Assembly: GCA_020627785.1 (NCBI GenBank)
Contig: JAHDGF010000002.1
Coordinates: forward strand, 234,531-298,530
DNA length: 64,000 nt
From: Saprospiraceae bacterium
GTDB lineage: Bacteria; Bacteroidota; Bacteroidia; Chitinophagales; Saprospiraceae
Direction of reading: 5' to 3'
In this document: piece after piece, positions 53,486 to 61,290 of the stretch
How the letters are laid out: each line of letters begins with the position of its first letter
Position numbering within the stretch: the stretch's first letter is position 1
Translations under genes and position numbers: made by a program
The notes under the pieces: model-generated
Databases searched by the model: none
What the model was told of the DNA's origin: nothing
What the model saw: the letters and a program-made list of their open reading frames with translations, nothing else

Positions 53486-54508
53486 ATGAAAGCACTAAAA
53501 TATTTACTCTTTATATTAATCCCCTTGGTTTTAATCTATGTATTACTGTGTGCCATTGGGCCTAAGAATTCCAATCTAACCAGGGATATTGATATTGATG
53601 CTCCGCCCGCTTATGCATATAACCTTATTAATAATCTGGATAATTGGGATAAATGGTCAACTTGGATTACTAAGGATACGACTATGATCCAGAATATGGA
53701 AAATCAACGCATTGGCGTAGGCGCTGGTTATTCATGGGAAAGCGAATTAAACGGAAATGGCTCATTGGAATTGATAGAGTCAGAAAAAAACCAACGTGTC
53801 AAGTCTAAAATGAACTTCGAAGGCTTTGATGGAAATTCTTATGGCGAATGGAAAATAAACACAGAAGGGAAGGGGAGTAATATTTCTTGGTCGATGAGCG
53901 CAGACAATGAATTTCCATTTCTTCTAAGAGGAATAATGTTAGTGAATGGCTTTAAAGGGAAATTAAAGTCAAACTTTGATGAAAGCTTGGCTTTATTGAA
54001 GAAGGAAGCTGAAAACAGAGCGAAAGGTAATTACGGAGGCTATAAAATTAAAGGCATCCAAATGCCTGAAAAGCATTTTGTGATTTCGAGAGCTGAAGTA
54101 CCTATTGCTAATTACCAACAGTTTTATGCGCAGAACCTTGGTGCCTTATTTGGTAAGGTAACACCTACCGGTGTTGAAATGGACGGCATGCCTTGTGGTC
54201 TATTCTTTAAATGGGATGAATCAAAAGGCACCGCTGATATGGCCGCTGCGATTCCAGTCAAAGAGGATCTAAGCATTCCTGGCACGACGAATTATTCCAT
54301 ACCGGCCAAAAACGCTATCAATTTGGACTTTTATGGAGATTATAAGGATACACCTAGTGCCCATGAAGCGATTGAAGAATTTATAAGCGATAGAGGATTC
54401 CTTACGGACATTCCTATCATAGAAGAATATGTAACGGATCCAGGAGACGAGCCCGATCCTAAGAAATGGTTAACTAGAATCACCTATTACCTTGCCGATC
54501 AGGAATAA
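53486..54508 (+). CDS. SRPBCC / GyrI-like two-domain protein with N-terminal membrane segment
   Basis: From the ATG at 53486 this is 340 aa: a membrane segment (~4-22), an SRPBCC (START-like) domain (~30-165: DIDAPPAYAYNLINNLDNWDKW, GVGAGYSWES), and a GyrI-like ligand-binding domain (~190-340). Such pairs bind small hydrophobic ligands and are common in Bacteroidota, often annotated as regulators without a DNA-binding part. The upstream ATG at 53450 would add 12 basic residues and is less likely. It ends two bases before tsaB. Confidence 0.85.
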   Translation: MKALKYLLFILIPLVLIYVLLCAIGPKNSNLTRDIDIDAPPAYAYNLINNLDNWDKWSTWITKDTTMIQNMENQRIGVGAGYSWESELNGNGSLELIESEKNQRVKSKMNFEGFDGNSYGEWKINTEGKGSNISWSMSADNEFPFLLRGIMLVNGFKGKLKSNFDESLALLKKEAENRAKGNYGGYKIKGIQMPEKHFVISRAEVPIANYQQFYAQNLGALFGKVTPTGVEMDGMPCGLFFKWDESKGTADMAAAIPVKEDLSIPGTTNYSIPAKNAINLDFYGDYKDTPSAHEAIEEFISDRGFLTDIPIIEEYVTDPGDEPDPKKWLTRITYYLADQE

Positions 54509-54510
54509 TT

Positions 54511-55194
54511 TTGGAACCTACTTATTTATTACATATTGATACTGCAACTCAGGTATGTTCTGTTGCGCTCTCGGCAAATGGATCCCTTCTTCAAGAAAAA
54601 ACAATACTTGAGTCTAATAAACATACAGAAAAAGTAAATCTGCTGGTTGAAGAATTACTCCAGCTAGCTCAAATACAAGTTTCAGACCTAAAGGGTGTTT
54701 CCGTAGCTATAGGCCCTGGATCCTACACTGGATTAAGAGTTGGTTTAAGTGTTGCAAAAGGCTTAGCTTTTGGTTTGGACATTCCGATTATTGAAATAAA
54801 CACACTTCATAGTATAGCATATCCTCATAGAAATAAGGATAAATATATTCTGGCAGCACTTGATGCTCGCCGTAAAGAGGTTTATATGAGCATCTATAAA
54901 CCAGATCTAGAATCCTTCACTGATACACATAGTTATATAATAGCTGAATCTACCCATCCTAAAGATTGGCCAAATCCTTCTGAACTCATTATTTGTGGCC
55001 CTGCCGCAGAGAAAATGGAATCTTTATTGGAAGTTGATGGTTATACATATGAAAAAACCACATGTATAGCAGCTAATCAAGTTGATTTAGCTTATAATTT
55101 GTTTTTGAAAGGAGTGTATAATGATATTGCTTATATAAAACCATTGTACCTCAAGCCCCCAAACATTACGAAATCCACTAAGAAAGCATTTTAG
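54511..55194 (+). CDS. tsaB: tRNA threonylcarbamoyladenosine biosynthesis protein TsaB
   Basis: A 227-aa TsaB, the pseudo-enzyme partner of TsaD in t6A37 formation. Typical segments: LHIDTATQVCSVAL at the N-terminus, the VAIGPGSYTGLRVGLSVAKGLAFG core, and LAALDARRKEVYMSIY. The start is TTG at 54511, two bases after the previous stop, with no in-frame ATG before the conserved core. A hairpin terminator follows. Confidence 0.93.
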   Translation: MEPTYLLHIDTATQVCSVALSANGSLLQEKTILESNKHTEKVNLLVEELLQLAQIQVSDLKGVSVAIGPGSYTGLRVGLSVAKGLAFGLDIPIIEINTLHSIAYPHRNKDKYILAALDARRKEVYMSIYKPDLESFTDTHSYIIAESTHPKDWPNPSELIICGPAAEKMESLLEVDGYTYEKTTCIAANQVDLAYNLFLKGVYNDIAYIKPLYLKPPNITKSTKKAF

Positions 55195-55203
55195 TTGGCG
55201 TTT

Positions 55204-55223
55204 AACCCCAAAGTATTGGGGTT
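55204..55223 (+). terminator. Hairpin terminator after tsaB
   Basis: AACCCCAA-AGTA-TTGGGGTT: a perfect 8-bp stem with a 4-nt loop 10 bases after the tsaB stop. The T-tract is poor (TTATT). Confidence 0.55.
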
Positions 55224-55324
55224 TATTGCCCATTGATTATAAATTTTAAAAAGAAGCTGTTTTTGGTACAGTTTTGGATTAACCATCTAGGTATTCCGTG
55301 AACTAAAACAAAAAACTTACCTAC

Positions 55325-55663
55325 ATGAGAAACAAAAAGAACGAAACTGTTACTCTAAAGAAAGGTGGAAATGAAGTACAACTAGATTATGCTGATTTGC
55401 GTAAAGCTGTACTTGTATTAAGAGCTGTCAATCATAAGCTTCGTCAGAGAATTATTGATCTTCTTGAAGACGGGGAAACAATGACTGTCACTGATATCTA
55501 TATCAAGTTAAGATTAGAACAATCAGTAGCTTCTCAGCATCTTGCCATTCTTAGAAGAGTTGGTGTTGTATTAACAGAAAGACAAGGGAAATTTATTTAC
55601 TATTCATTGGATAAAGATAGATTGGCTCAGATCGCAAATCTTGTTGAAGATTTAGCAGGATAA
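55325..55663 (+). CDS. ArsR-type winged-helix regulator (first of a tandem pair)
   Basis: A 112-aa ArsR-family winged-helix protein. The recognition helix region is LEQSVASQHLAILRRVGVVL (~65-84), and the wing is RQGKFIYYSLD. The Cys residues of the metal-sensing ELCVCDL motif are absent (TVTDIYIKLRLEQS), so it probably senses something other than As/Cd/Zn, or acts through other sites. No target gene is adjacent other than its paralogue. It has no co-oriented structural partner, which suggests a global or redox role (inference). Confidence 0.88.
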   Translation: MRNKKNETVTLKKGGNEVQLDYADLRKAVLVLRAVNHKLRQRIIDLLEDGETMTVTDIYIKLRLEQSVASQHLAILRRVGVVLTERQGKFIYYSLDKDRLAQIANLVEDLAG

Positions 55664-55816
55664 TTATTCAGACTTAAAGAGGACCTATAAGTAGTAAATT
55701 TACTTTCACATTATTTCTTGCCACAGGCACTTACAGATTAGAAAAATATGTAATATTTCTTTTTTTATATTAAAGAAAATTAGATATTTGAGCTAAGGTT
55801 GTCAAAATAAGAAATA

Positions 55817-56146
55817 ATGAACGAAGCTAAAGTTAGGTTCAGTTCGGACAAGTTATTTGTCTCTACTGAACTTATGCGAGCCATAGCTCACCCACTACGA
55901 TTGAAAATTCTTGAGTTCATAGATCAGAACACAAAAATCAAGGTAAATTCAATTTACGGTCATCTGCATATAGAGCAATCCTTGACCTCTCAGCACCTAA
56001 AGATTTTAAAATCTGTAGGCGTTGTTTCGGCAGAAAAGGATGGAAAATATATGTTTTACTCAATCAATTATCCGATAATTGATAAAGTAAATAAAGCGAT
56101 GACCAACTTTTTAACCACTGAAAAACTAATTGCTCAACGAGTGTAG
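55817..56146 (+). CDS. ArsR-type winged-helix regulator (second of a tandem pair)
   Basis: A 109-aa paralogue of the gene 153 bases upstream: MRAIAHPLRLKILEFID, then IEQSLTSQHLKILKSVGVV (~57-75) and the wing KDGKYMFYSIN. It too lacks the metal-binding cysteines. Identity to its neighbour is clear but partial, so the duplication is old. The gap between them (55664-55816) is AT-rich and probably holds a promoter. Its transcript ends in the hairpin overlapping the lspA stop. Confidence 0.88.
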   Translation: MNEAKVRFSSDKLFVSTELMRAIAHPLRLKILEFIDQNTKIKVNSIYGHLHIEQSLTSQHLKILKSVGVVSAEKDGKYMFYSINYPIIDKVNKAMTNFLTTEKLIAQRV

Positions 56147-56165
56147 AGTAAACGAAAAAATAAAT

Positions 56166-56197
56166 AATCCTATTCTTCTCGAAGAGTAGGATTTTTT
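56166..56197 (+). terminator. Terminator overlapping the convergent lspA stop codon
   Basis: AATCCTATTCTTC and GAAGAGTAGGATT pair with one G-T wobble around a tight TC turn, followed by six T. The left arm starts before the lspA stop at 56170-56172, and the right arm encodes lspA residues on the other strand. Confidence 0.8.
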
Positions 56198-56835
56198 ATT
56201 GCCCCTTCTTCTGATTCGGGAGAATCTTCTTTGAAAAAACTACGATAGAAGATTAAAATGGTTGCGACTCCAATTGAAATGGAAGAATCCGCAACATTAA
56301 ATACAGGATTAAAAAAGGTGAATCTGGTTCCGCCTCTGAAAGGTATCCAATCGGGAAGTATGGTATCTACCATTGGGAAATATAACATATCAACTACCTT
56401 TCCCTGAAGAAATGGTGCATAGCCTCCTTGTTCGGGAAACATTGTCGCCAATCCTCCATGGTAGGGTGATTCCGAGAATATCATTCCATAAAAAGCACTG
56501 TCAATTATATTTCCAATAGCTCCTGCAATTATCATTGCAAATGCAGCCAGCAAACCTTTATTCTCCTTGGCTTTTATCATTCCTAAAACGATGTACATAA
56601 GTACACCGACTAGAATAATTCTGAATATACTCAATAGGTATTTTCCAATTACACCACCAAAGGATAAACCGAATGCCATCCCTTTATTTTCTACAAAATG
56701 TAGTCTTGCCCAATCAAATCCAAAGATGTTAATACCACTACCATACTCAAAGTGAGTCTTGATATAGATTTTGCTTACTTGATCTAAGATCAAAACAACA
56801 GCAATAATCAAAAATACGAGGTGGGTTCTTTTCAC
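56170..56835 (-). CDS. lspA: Lipoprotein signal peptidase (signal peptidase II)
   Basis: A 221-aa inner-membrane aspartyl protease that trims prolipoproteins such as those at 10.6 and 49.7 kb. Conserved sites: ENKGMAFGL (~49), catalytic D112 in AGAIGNIIDSAFYG and D183 in FNPVFNVADSSISIG. It is longer than E. coli LspA because of a periplasmic insertion (~118-165), typical of Bacteroidota, and a C-terminal acidic tail. Confidence 0.95.
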   Translation of the reverse strand: MKRTHLVFLIIAVVLILDQVSKIYIKTHFEYGSGINIFGFDWARLHFVENKGMAFGLSFGGVIGKYLLSIFRIILVGVLMYIVLGMIKAKENKGLLAAFAMIIAGAIGNIIDSAFYGMIFSESPYHGGLATMFPEQGGYAPFLQGKVVDMLYFPMVDTILPDWIPFRGGTRFTFFNPVFNVADSSISIGVATILIFYRSFFKEDSPESEEGAIKNPTLREE

Positions 56836-57111
56836 GGCTTATTATGAATGGGCTAAGTTAATCTAATTATCTTTTTGATGGTTTCAATTATTTTGGGTGA
56901 TTATGCATGAACAACCGCTAACCATTACTTTATTGTTCACAAATTTAATAAATATACAAAGGCTTAACTAGTCTTGAGTCTCGGTATTTATTAGATGACA
57001 ATTTACTTTAATAAGGTTGGTTTAAAGCTATTCTTTCTAGTATTTGAGATTCCTAAGAATTATTTTACCAACTTTGCACAGCAAACATTATTCACGTTTC
57101 ATGCAAAAGCG

Positions 57112-58158
57112 ATGGGTAAAACCTTATACAATAAGATTAATAAAGAAGAGCTTCGAGTACAACTAGAAGCAGAGCCATTTAAAAGAACGACGCTTTCTTT
57201 TTATAAATATGCGCACATTTTAAACCCTAAATTTTTTAGAGACCACCTCTTTATTCAACTGGATGAATTAAAGGTCTTTGGTAGAATCTATATTGCCAGT
57301 GAAGGAATCAATGGTCAAATATCTATCCCAGAGCATAAGCTTTCTAATCTTAAGCATGCACTCGATCAAATCGATTTTCTTAAGGATGTTAGATTAAACA
57401 TAGCCATAGAAGATGATGGAAAATCATTTATTAAATTAAAAATCAAATTACGTAACAAGATTGTTGCTGATGGGCTGGATGATGAAAGTTTCGATGTAAC
57501 CGATCGAGGCACGCATATTTCGGCGGAGAAGTTTAATGAATTGACTGATAGAGATGACACCATTGTCGTCGATATGAGAAATCATTATGAAAGTGAAGTT
57601 GGCCATTTTAAAAACGCAATAGTTCCGGACGTTGAGACTTTTAGAGAGTCGCTTCCCATTGTTGAAAATTTACTCGATGGTAAGGAAGAAACACCCATAA
57701 TAATGTACTGCACCGGCGGGATAAGATGTGAGAAGGCTAGCGCATATTACAAGCATAAAGGTTATAAAAATATATATCAACTTGACGGGGGAATCATAGA
57801 ATACGCTCGTGAGGTTAACATGAAAGGGTTAGAAAATAAATTCATAGGTAAGAATTTTGTCTTCGATGATAGACTTGGTGAAAGAATTTCCGAAGAGGTG
57901 ATTGCTCATTGTCACCAATGCGGAGAGAAAAATGACAATCATGTAAATTGTGCCAATGATGCTTGTCACATTCTCTTTATACAATGCGAATCATGTGGTG
58001 AAAAAAATGAGGGTTGCTGTTCGCAGAAATGTCAAGAGTATATTCAACTGCCAGAAGAGGAACAGATAAAAAGAAGGGTAACGGAGGTTTTTAATGGCAC
58101 CAAATTCGGTAAAGGGAGATATAAGGCCCATAGGAAAGATCATAACTTAGAACAATAA
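57112..58158 (+). CDS. trhO: Rhodanese-family tRNA uridine hydroxylase TrhO
   Basis: From the ATG at 57112 this is 348 aa. An N-terminal ferredoxin-like UPF0176 domain (~1-130: KVFGRIYIASEGINGQIS) precedes a rhodanese domain with its active Cys in MYCTGGIRCEKASAYY (~200). The C-terminus has four Cys/His pairs (CHQCG, CANDACH, CESCG, CCSQKC), which probably bind zinc. TrhO (YceA) makes 5-hydroxyuridine at tRNA position 34. An in-frame ATG at 56995 precedes the conserved start and is rejected. It is 1 base ahead of the bestrophin gene. Confidence 0.92.
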   Translation: MGKTLYNKINKEELRVQLEAEPFKRTTLSFYKYAHILNPKFFRDHLFIQLDELKVFGRIYIASEGINGQISIPEHKLSNLKHALDQIDFLKDVRLNIAIEDDGKSFIKLKIKLRNKIVADGLDDESFDVTDRGTHISAEKFNELTDRDDTIVVDMRNHYESEVGHFKNAIVPDVETFRESLPIVENLLDGKEETPIIMYCTGGIRCEKASAYYKHKGYKNIYQLDGGIIEYAREVNMKGLENKFIGKNFVFDDRLGERISEEVIAHCHQCGEKNDNHVNCANDACHILFIQCESCGEKNEGCCSQKCQEYIQLPEEEQIKRRVTEVFNGTKFGKGRYKAHRKDHNLEQ

Positions 58159-58159
58159 T

Positions 58160-59176
58160 ATGTACGTACGTAGAAACATCAGATTAGGCATAATTTTAAA
58201 ATTTGCATGGTTTAATATTTTACTATTCACACTTTGGGCAGGTCTCATTGTTTTTGCCTATCACTTTTTTGATCATCAAGGAACCTCTATTTCGATTCCT
58301 TTTTTACCCTTAAGCACAATCGGTATCGCGGTTGCCTTTTATATCGGATTTAAAAATAATGCATCCTATGATCGATTCTGGGAAGGTAGAAAAATCTGGG
58401 GAGGAATTGTTAACTATAGCCGTACTTGGGGAAATCAAGTATTGAGTTTTGTAACGAATAAACACGCCATCGATAAATTAAATGAAGAAGAACTACACCA
58501 AGTTCATCAGAGAATTATTTATCGACACATCGCATGGCTTAATGGTTTACGCCATAGACTTAGACAACCAAGTTCATTTAGTCTAAAAGTTCCAAAGTCA
58601 GTGAAAGCTCTTAATAAAGGAACGGCCGAAAGAAATCATTGGGATGAAGAAGTAGGTTCTTATCTTAATGAAGAAGAGTATAACTATCTCATCGAAAGAA
58701 AAAATACTCCGACCCAATTAATCCGACAACAAGGAAAAGATCTGAAAGAATTAGAAAGGCTTGGGTTGATTGAAGATTTTAGACATATGGAAATGATGCG
58801 TGTCTTAGAAGAATTCTATAATCTGCAAGGAAAGGCAGAAAGAATTAAAAACACACCATTCCCTAGGCAGTACGCCTACTTCAGTAAAATTTTTACTTGG
58901 ATTTTTATACTTCTATTACCTTTTGGAATGGTAGGGGAGTTTGCTGATATGGGTCATGATCTAATTTGGTTAACGGTACCTTTTTGTGTGTTGATCTCAT
59001 GGGTCTTTATAACCATGGAAATTGTAGGAGACAACAGCGAAGATCCATTTGAAAATTTTGTCAATGATGTTCCGATGACAGCCCTTTGTAGAACCATTGA
59101 AATCGATCTTCGAGAAATGCTGGGAGAAACCGATCTACCACCTAAGGTCAAACCAGAAAATGACATTTTATTCTAA
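58160..59176 (+). CDS. Bestrophin family chloride channel-like protein
   Basis: A 338-aa membrane protein. Bestrophin landmarks: FKNNASYDRFWEGRKIWGGIVNYSRTW near the first helices, and PFGMVGEFADMGH and DPFENFVNDVPM in the C-terminal part. Bacterial homologues form pentameric anion or cation channels (KpBest-like). It is coupled with trhO (one-base gap). The channel assignment is by family; ion selectivity is unknown. Confidence 0.9.
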   Translation: MYVRRNIRLGIILKFAWFNILLFTLWAGLIVFAYHFFDHQGTSISIPFLPLSTIGIAVAFYIGFKNNASYDRFWEGRKIWGGIVNYSRTWGNQVLSFVTNKHAIDKLNEEELHQVHQRIIYRHIAWLNGLRHRLRQPSSFSLKVPKSVKALNKGTAERNHWDEEVGSYLNEEEYNYLIERKNTPTQLIRQQGKDLKELERLGLIEDFRHMEMMRVLEEFYNLQGKAERIKNTPFPRQYAYFSKIFTWIFILLLPFGMVGEFADMGHDLIWLTVPFCVLISWVFITMEIVGDNSEDPFENFVNDVPMTALCRTIEIDLREMLGETDLPPKVKPENDILF

Positions 59177-59180
59177 AAAA

Positions 59181-59207
59181 AAGTCCGCAGATTTAATCTG
59201 CGGACTT
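59181..59207. terminator. Bidirectional terminator between convergent operons
   Basis: AAGTCCGCAGATT-T-AATCTGCGGACTT: a near-perfect inverted repeat (13 nt on each side of one base) between the bestrophin stop and the collagen-like operon. A run of eight A precedes it, giving a T-tract for the minus-strand transcript. Confidence 0.88.
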
Positions 59208-59219
59208 CTCCTTTAATGA

Positions 59220-59885
59220 TTATAAATCAATCCAAGAGGCTCCGTCGTAATAACGAAATCCCGGGGAACCATCTTCTGTGTTTGTGCCATCATCTAAATA
59301 AATTTGTCCTTCTTCAGCTACGGAAGGAGATAAATTGCTTGCCTCTAAAATAGGTAGGCCATCGACACCATCTTGGCCTTGCGCTCCTGTCGCACCAGCA
59401 GGTCCTGCTGGTCCCACGGCCCCTGTCGCTCCCGTTGCGCCTGTTGGCCCGTCTAGTCCTTCAATACCAGGAAGTCCATCTTGACAAATGGTGTGCTTTG
59501 CATATAAACAAAAGGGTACTAAATTAAATCTTTGATAGCCGATGGATTGAATTCCCTTGCCATTTTGAAGATCATATTCAATACCAATAAATGGAATGCC
59601 ATCTAACCATGGTACGTCTGCAGCACTGCCAGAAGTTATAGAACCTCTACCTATTACCACATCGAAAGTTCCTTTATCATTGGTAAGTATTTCATGTGTT
59701 TCGGACATGTAAATGTTACTTCCTGAACTACTTTCAGCAATAGAAACATAAATGGTGACATTTCTATTGGCTATGGCATTTCCATCTGCATCAACCAGCC
59801 AGCCTTGATAATTAAAATCGTCCGTACTTTGTGCGAAGGCGAATGCTCCACAAAAAGTAAATATTATAACTAATAAATTTTTCAT
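59220..59885 (-). CDS. Collagen-like secreted protein, paralogue 3
   Basis: From the ATG at 59885 this is 221 aa: signal peptide (ending AFAFAQ, ~18), a ~110-aa N-terminal beta domain (FNYQGWLVDADGNAI, TNDKGTFDVVIG) common in Bacteroidota surface proteins, then 14 uninterrupted Gly-X-Y triplets (~137-178, e.g. GPTGATGATGAVGPAGPAG), and a conserved C-terminal module (GQIYLDDGTN, then GFRYYDGASWIDL). The collagen stretch should form a trimeric stalk. It is last of three tandem paralogues. An upstream ATG at 59918 overlaps the previous gene and is rejected. Confidence 0.88.
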   Translation of the reverse strand: MKNLLVIIFTFCGAFAFAQSTDDFNYQGWLVDADGNAIANRNVTIYVSIAESSSGSNIYMSETHEILTNDKGTFDVVIGRGSITSGSAADVPWLDGIPFIGIEYDLQNGKGIQSIGYQRFNLVPFCLYAKHTICQDGLPGIEGLDGPTGATGATGAVGPAGPAGATGAQGQDGVDGLPILEASNLSPSVAEEGQIYLDDGTNTEDGSPGFRYYDGASWIDL

Positions 59886-59895
59886 TTTTTTTGTT

Positions 59896-60582
59896 TTAAA
59901 GGTCAATCCATGTTCCATTTAAATTATACCTAAGATGAGGTTTTCCATCTGAGGTATTTGTTCCATCGTCCACATAATACTTTCCTGATGAGGGAGGAGT
60001 ATCTGTCATAATCATAAGATCAAAACCATTGACGCCATCTTTTCCACTTGGTCCGGTTGCTCCAGTGGCCCCAAATGGAGCTATTGGACCAGTCGCACCC
60101 GTCGCACCAGTTGCACCTGGCGCACCATTAACACCATCTGCACCTCTTGTACCGATTCCACCTAGTGAGTTAGCTACAAGGGCATAGGGTACTGCAGTCA
60201 TCTTTTTTGAACCAATATAATTGAACTGCCCCGCCGTGTTTAAATACACATCAATAAAATAGTCTTGGCCATTCCCATCGTTTACATCGTAAATAAAGTC
60301 GACAAAATCTGATCGGTTAATAGAGCCTACTTCAACACTAAAAAAGCCAGATTTATTGAATGATACCGTGTGGTTTTCAGAAAATAATTCAGTCCCTTGA
60401 GCTGAACCTTTCGATATTCTAATCTGGATCAATGTTGATTCAAAATTTGTGACTACAGTAAAATCTTGAACAATAAAACCACTGTAGGTAAATGTTGTTG
60501 GCATTTGGGTTGCGACGTCGCATTCTTGCCCAAAAATCAAACTTGAATACAAGAATGATAATATATATATTAATTTTTTCAT
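59896..60582 (-). CDS. Collagen-like secreted protein, paralogue 2
   Basis: A 228-aa paralogue with a signal peptide (~1-19, ending LIFGQ). The N-terminal domain (FTYSGFIVQDF, FNKSGFFSVEVG) matches its neighbours, then about 14 Gly-X-Y triplets (~144-188) with one break where Ala replaces Gly (GPIAPFGATG). The C-terminus is GKYYVDDGTNTSDGKPHLRY then TWIDL. Two cysteines near the mature N-terminus may be disulfide-bonded. It is 10 bases before the third paralogue. Confidence 0.88.
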   Translation of the reverse strand: MKKLIYILSFLYSSLIFGQECDVATQMPTTFTYSGFIVQDFTVVTNFESTLIQIRISKGSAQGTELFSENHTVSFNKSGFFSVEVGSINRSDFVDFIYDVNDGNGQDYFIDVYLNTAGQFNYIGSKKMTAVPYALVANSLGGIGTRGADGVNGAPGATGATGATGPIAPFGATGATGPSGKDGVNGFDLMIMTDTPPSSGKYYVDDGTNTSDGKPHLRYNLNGTWIDL

Positions 60583-60592
60583 TGATTTAGTT

Positions 60593-61270
60593 TTAAAGAT
60601 CTATCCAATTTGTTCCATCGAAATATCTGAACCCTATGGAATTGTCTGCTCTATTGGATCCGTCATCAATATAAAATTGACCATTCACTGGGTTCGTTGG
60701 AATTTCATTGGTAGGTGATAAAGTATCTGCTCCTGATTGACCATCTTGTCCAGGAGGTCCAGTTGCTCCTGTCGGACCGATGGGTCCAATAGGCCCTGTC
60801 GCTCCGGTTCCTCCGGTTGCTCCATCCGCTCCATTAACCCCATCTGGTCCAGGATTCCCAGGACATGGATCGTCACAAGCAACTTTCAATGCAAATAATG
60901 CATAGGGGACAGATAGTAATTCTCTTGTTGAAAATGTCGCAAAGGAATTATTAGAATTTTGTCTTACAGACAACTGAACATAATTTGGAACACTCCAATC
61001 AATATCCGTAAAAGGAATTAAACTTGGAGTTCCACTGCCTATTTCAATATCTATCTCACCATTGTTACCTGTCGTTACATTATGCAACTCATCGTAAACA
61101 ACAGCGCCAGTAGCACTTCCAGCTATAATTTCTACCATCAATTCTATGGAAGAATTATTTATGATACTTCCACCATCGTTTGAAAGTATCGATTGATAAG
61201 CAATTGTTTCTGTCTGCGCAAGCATAACTCCTGTACACGCACACAGAAATATAATTAACCAATTTTTCAT
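60593..61270 (-). CDS. Collagen-like secreted protein, paralogue 1
   Basis: A 225-aa paralogue with a signal peptide (~1-19, ending VMLAQ). It has the N-terminal beta domain (IAYQSILSNDGGSI, TTGNNGEIDIEIG), a Cys pair just before the stalk (CDDPC), 15 Gly-X-Y triplets (~138-182, e.g. GPIGPIGPTGATGPPGQDG) and the C-terminal GQFYIDDGSN ... WIDL module. It lies 20 bases downstream of the T9SS gene, so all four genes form one operon. Confidence 0.88.
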   Translation of the reverse strand: MKNWLIIFLCACTGVMLAQTETIAYQSILSNDGGSIINNSSIELMVEIIAGSATGAVVYDELHNVTTGNNGEIDIEIGSGTPSLIPFTDIDWSVPNYVQLSVRQNSNNSFATFSTRELLSVPYALFALKVACDDPCPGNPGPDGVNGADGATGGTGATGPIGPIGPTGATGPPGQDGQSGADTLSPTNEIPTNPVNGQFYIDDGSNRADNSIGFRYFDGTNWIDL

Positions 61271-61290
61271 TTGTTGATTTTTAATAGTTC

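Noticed and set aside
59362..59484. Periodic GGT/CCT-type triplet DNA that could be read as a microsatellite or CRISPR-like repeat
   Set aside because: It is the coding DNA for Gly-X-Y collagen triplets; no spacer-repeat structure exists.
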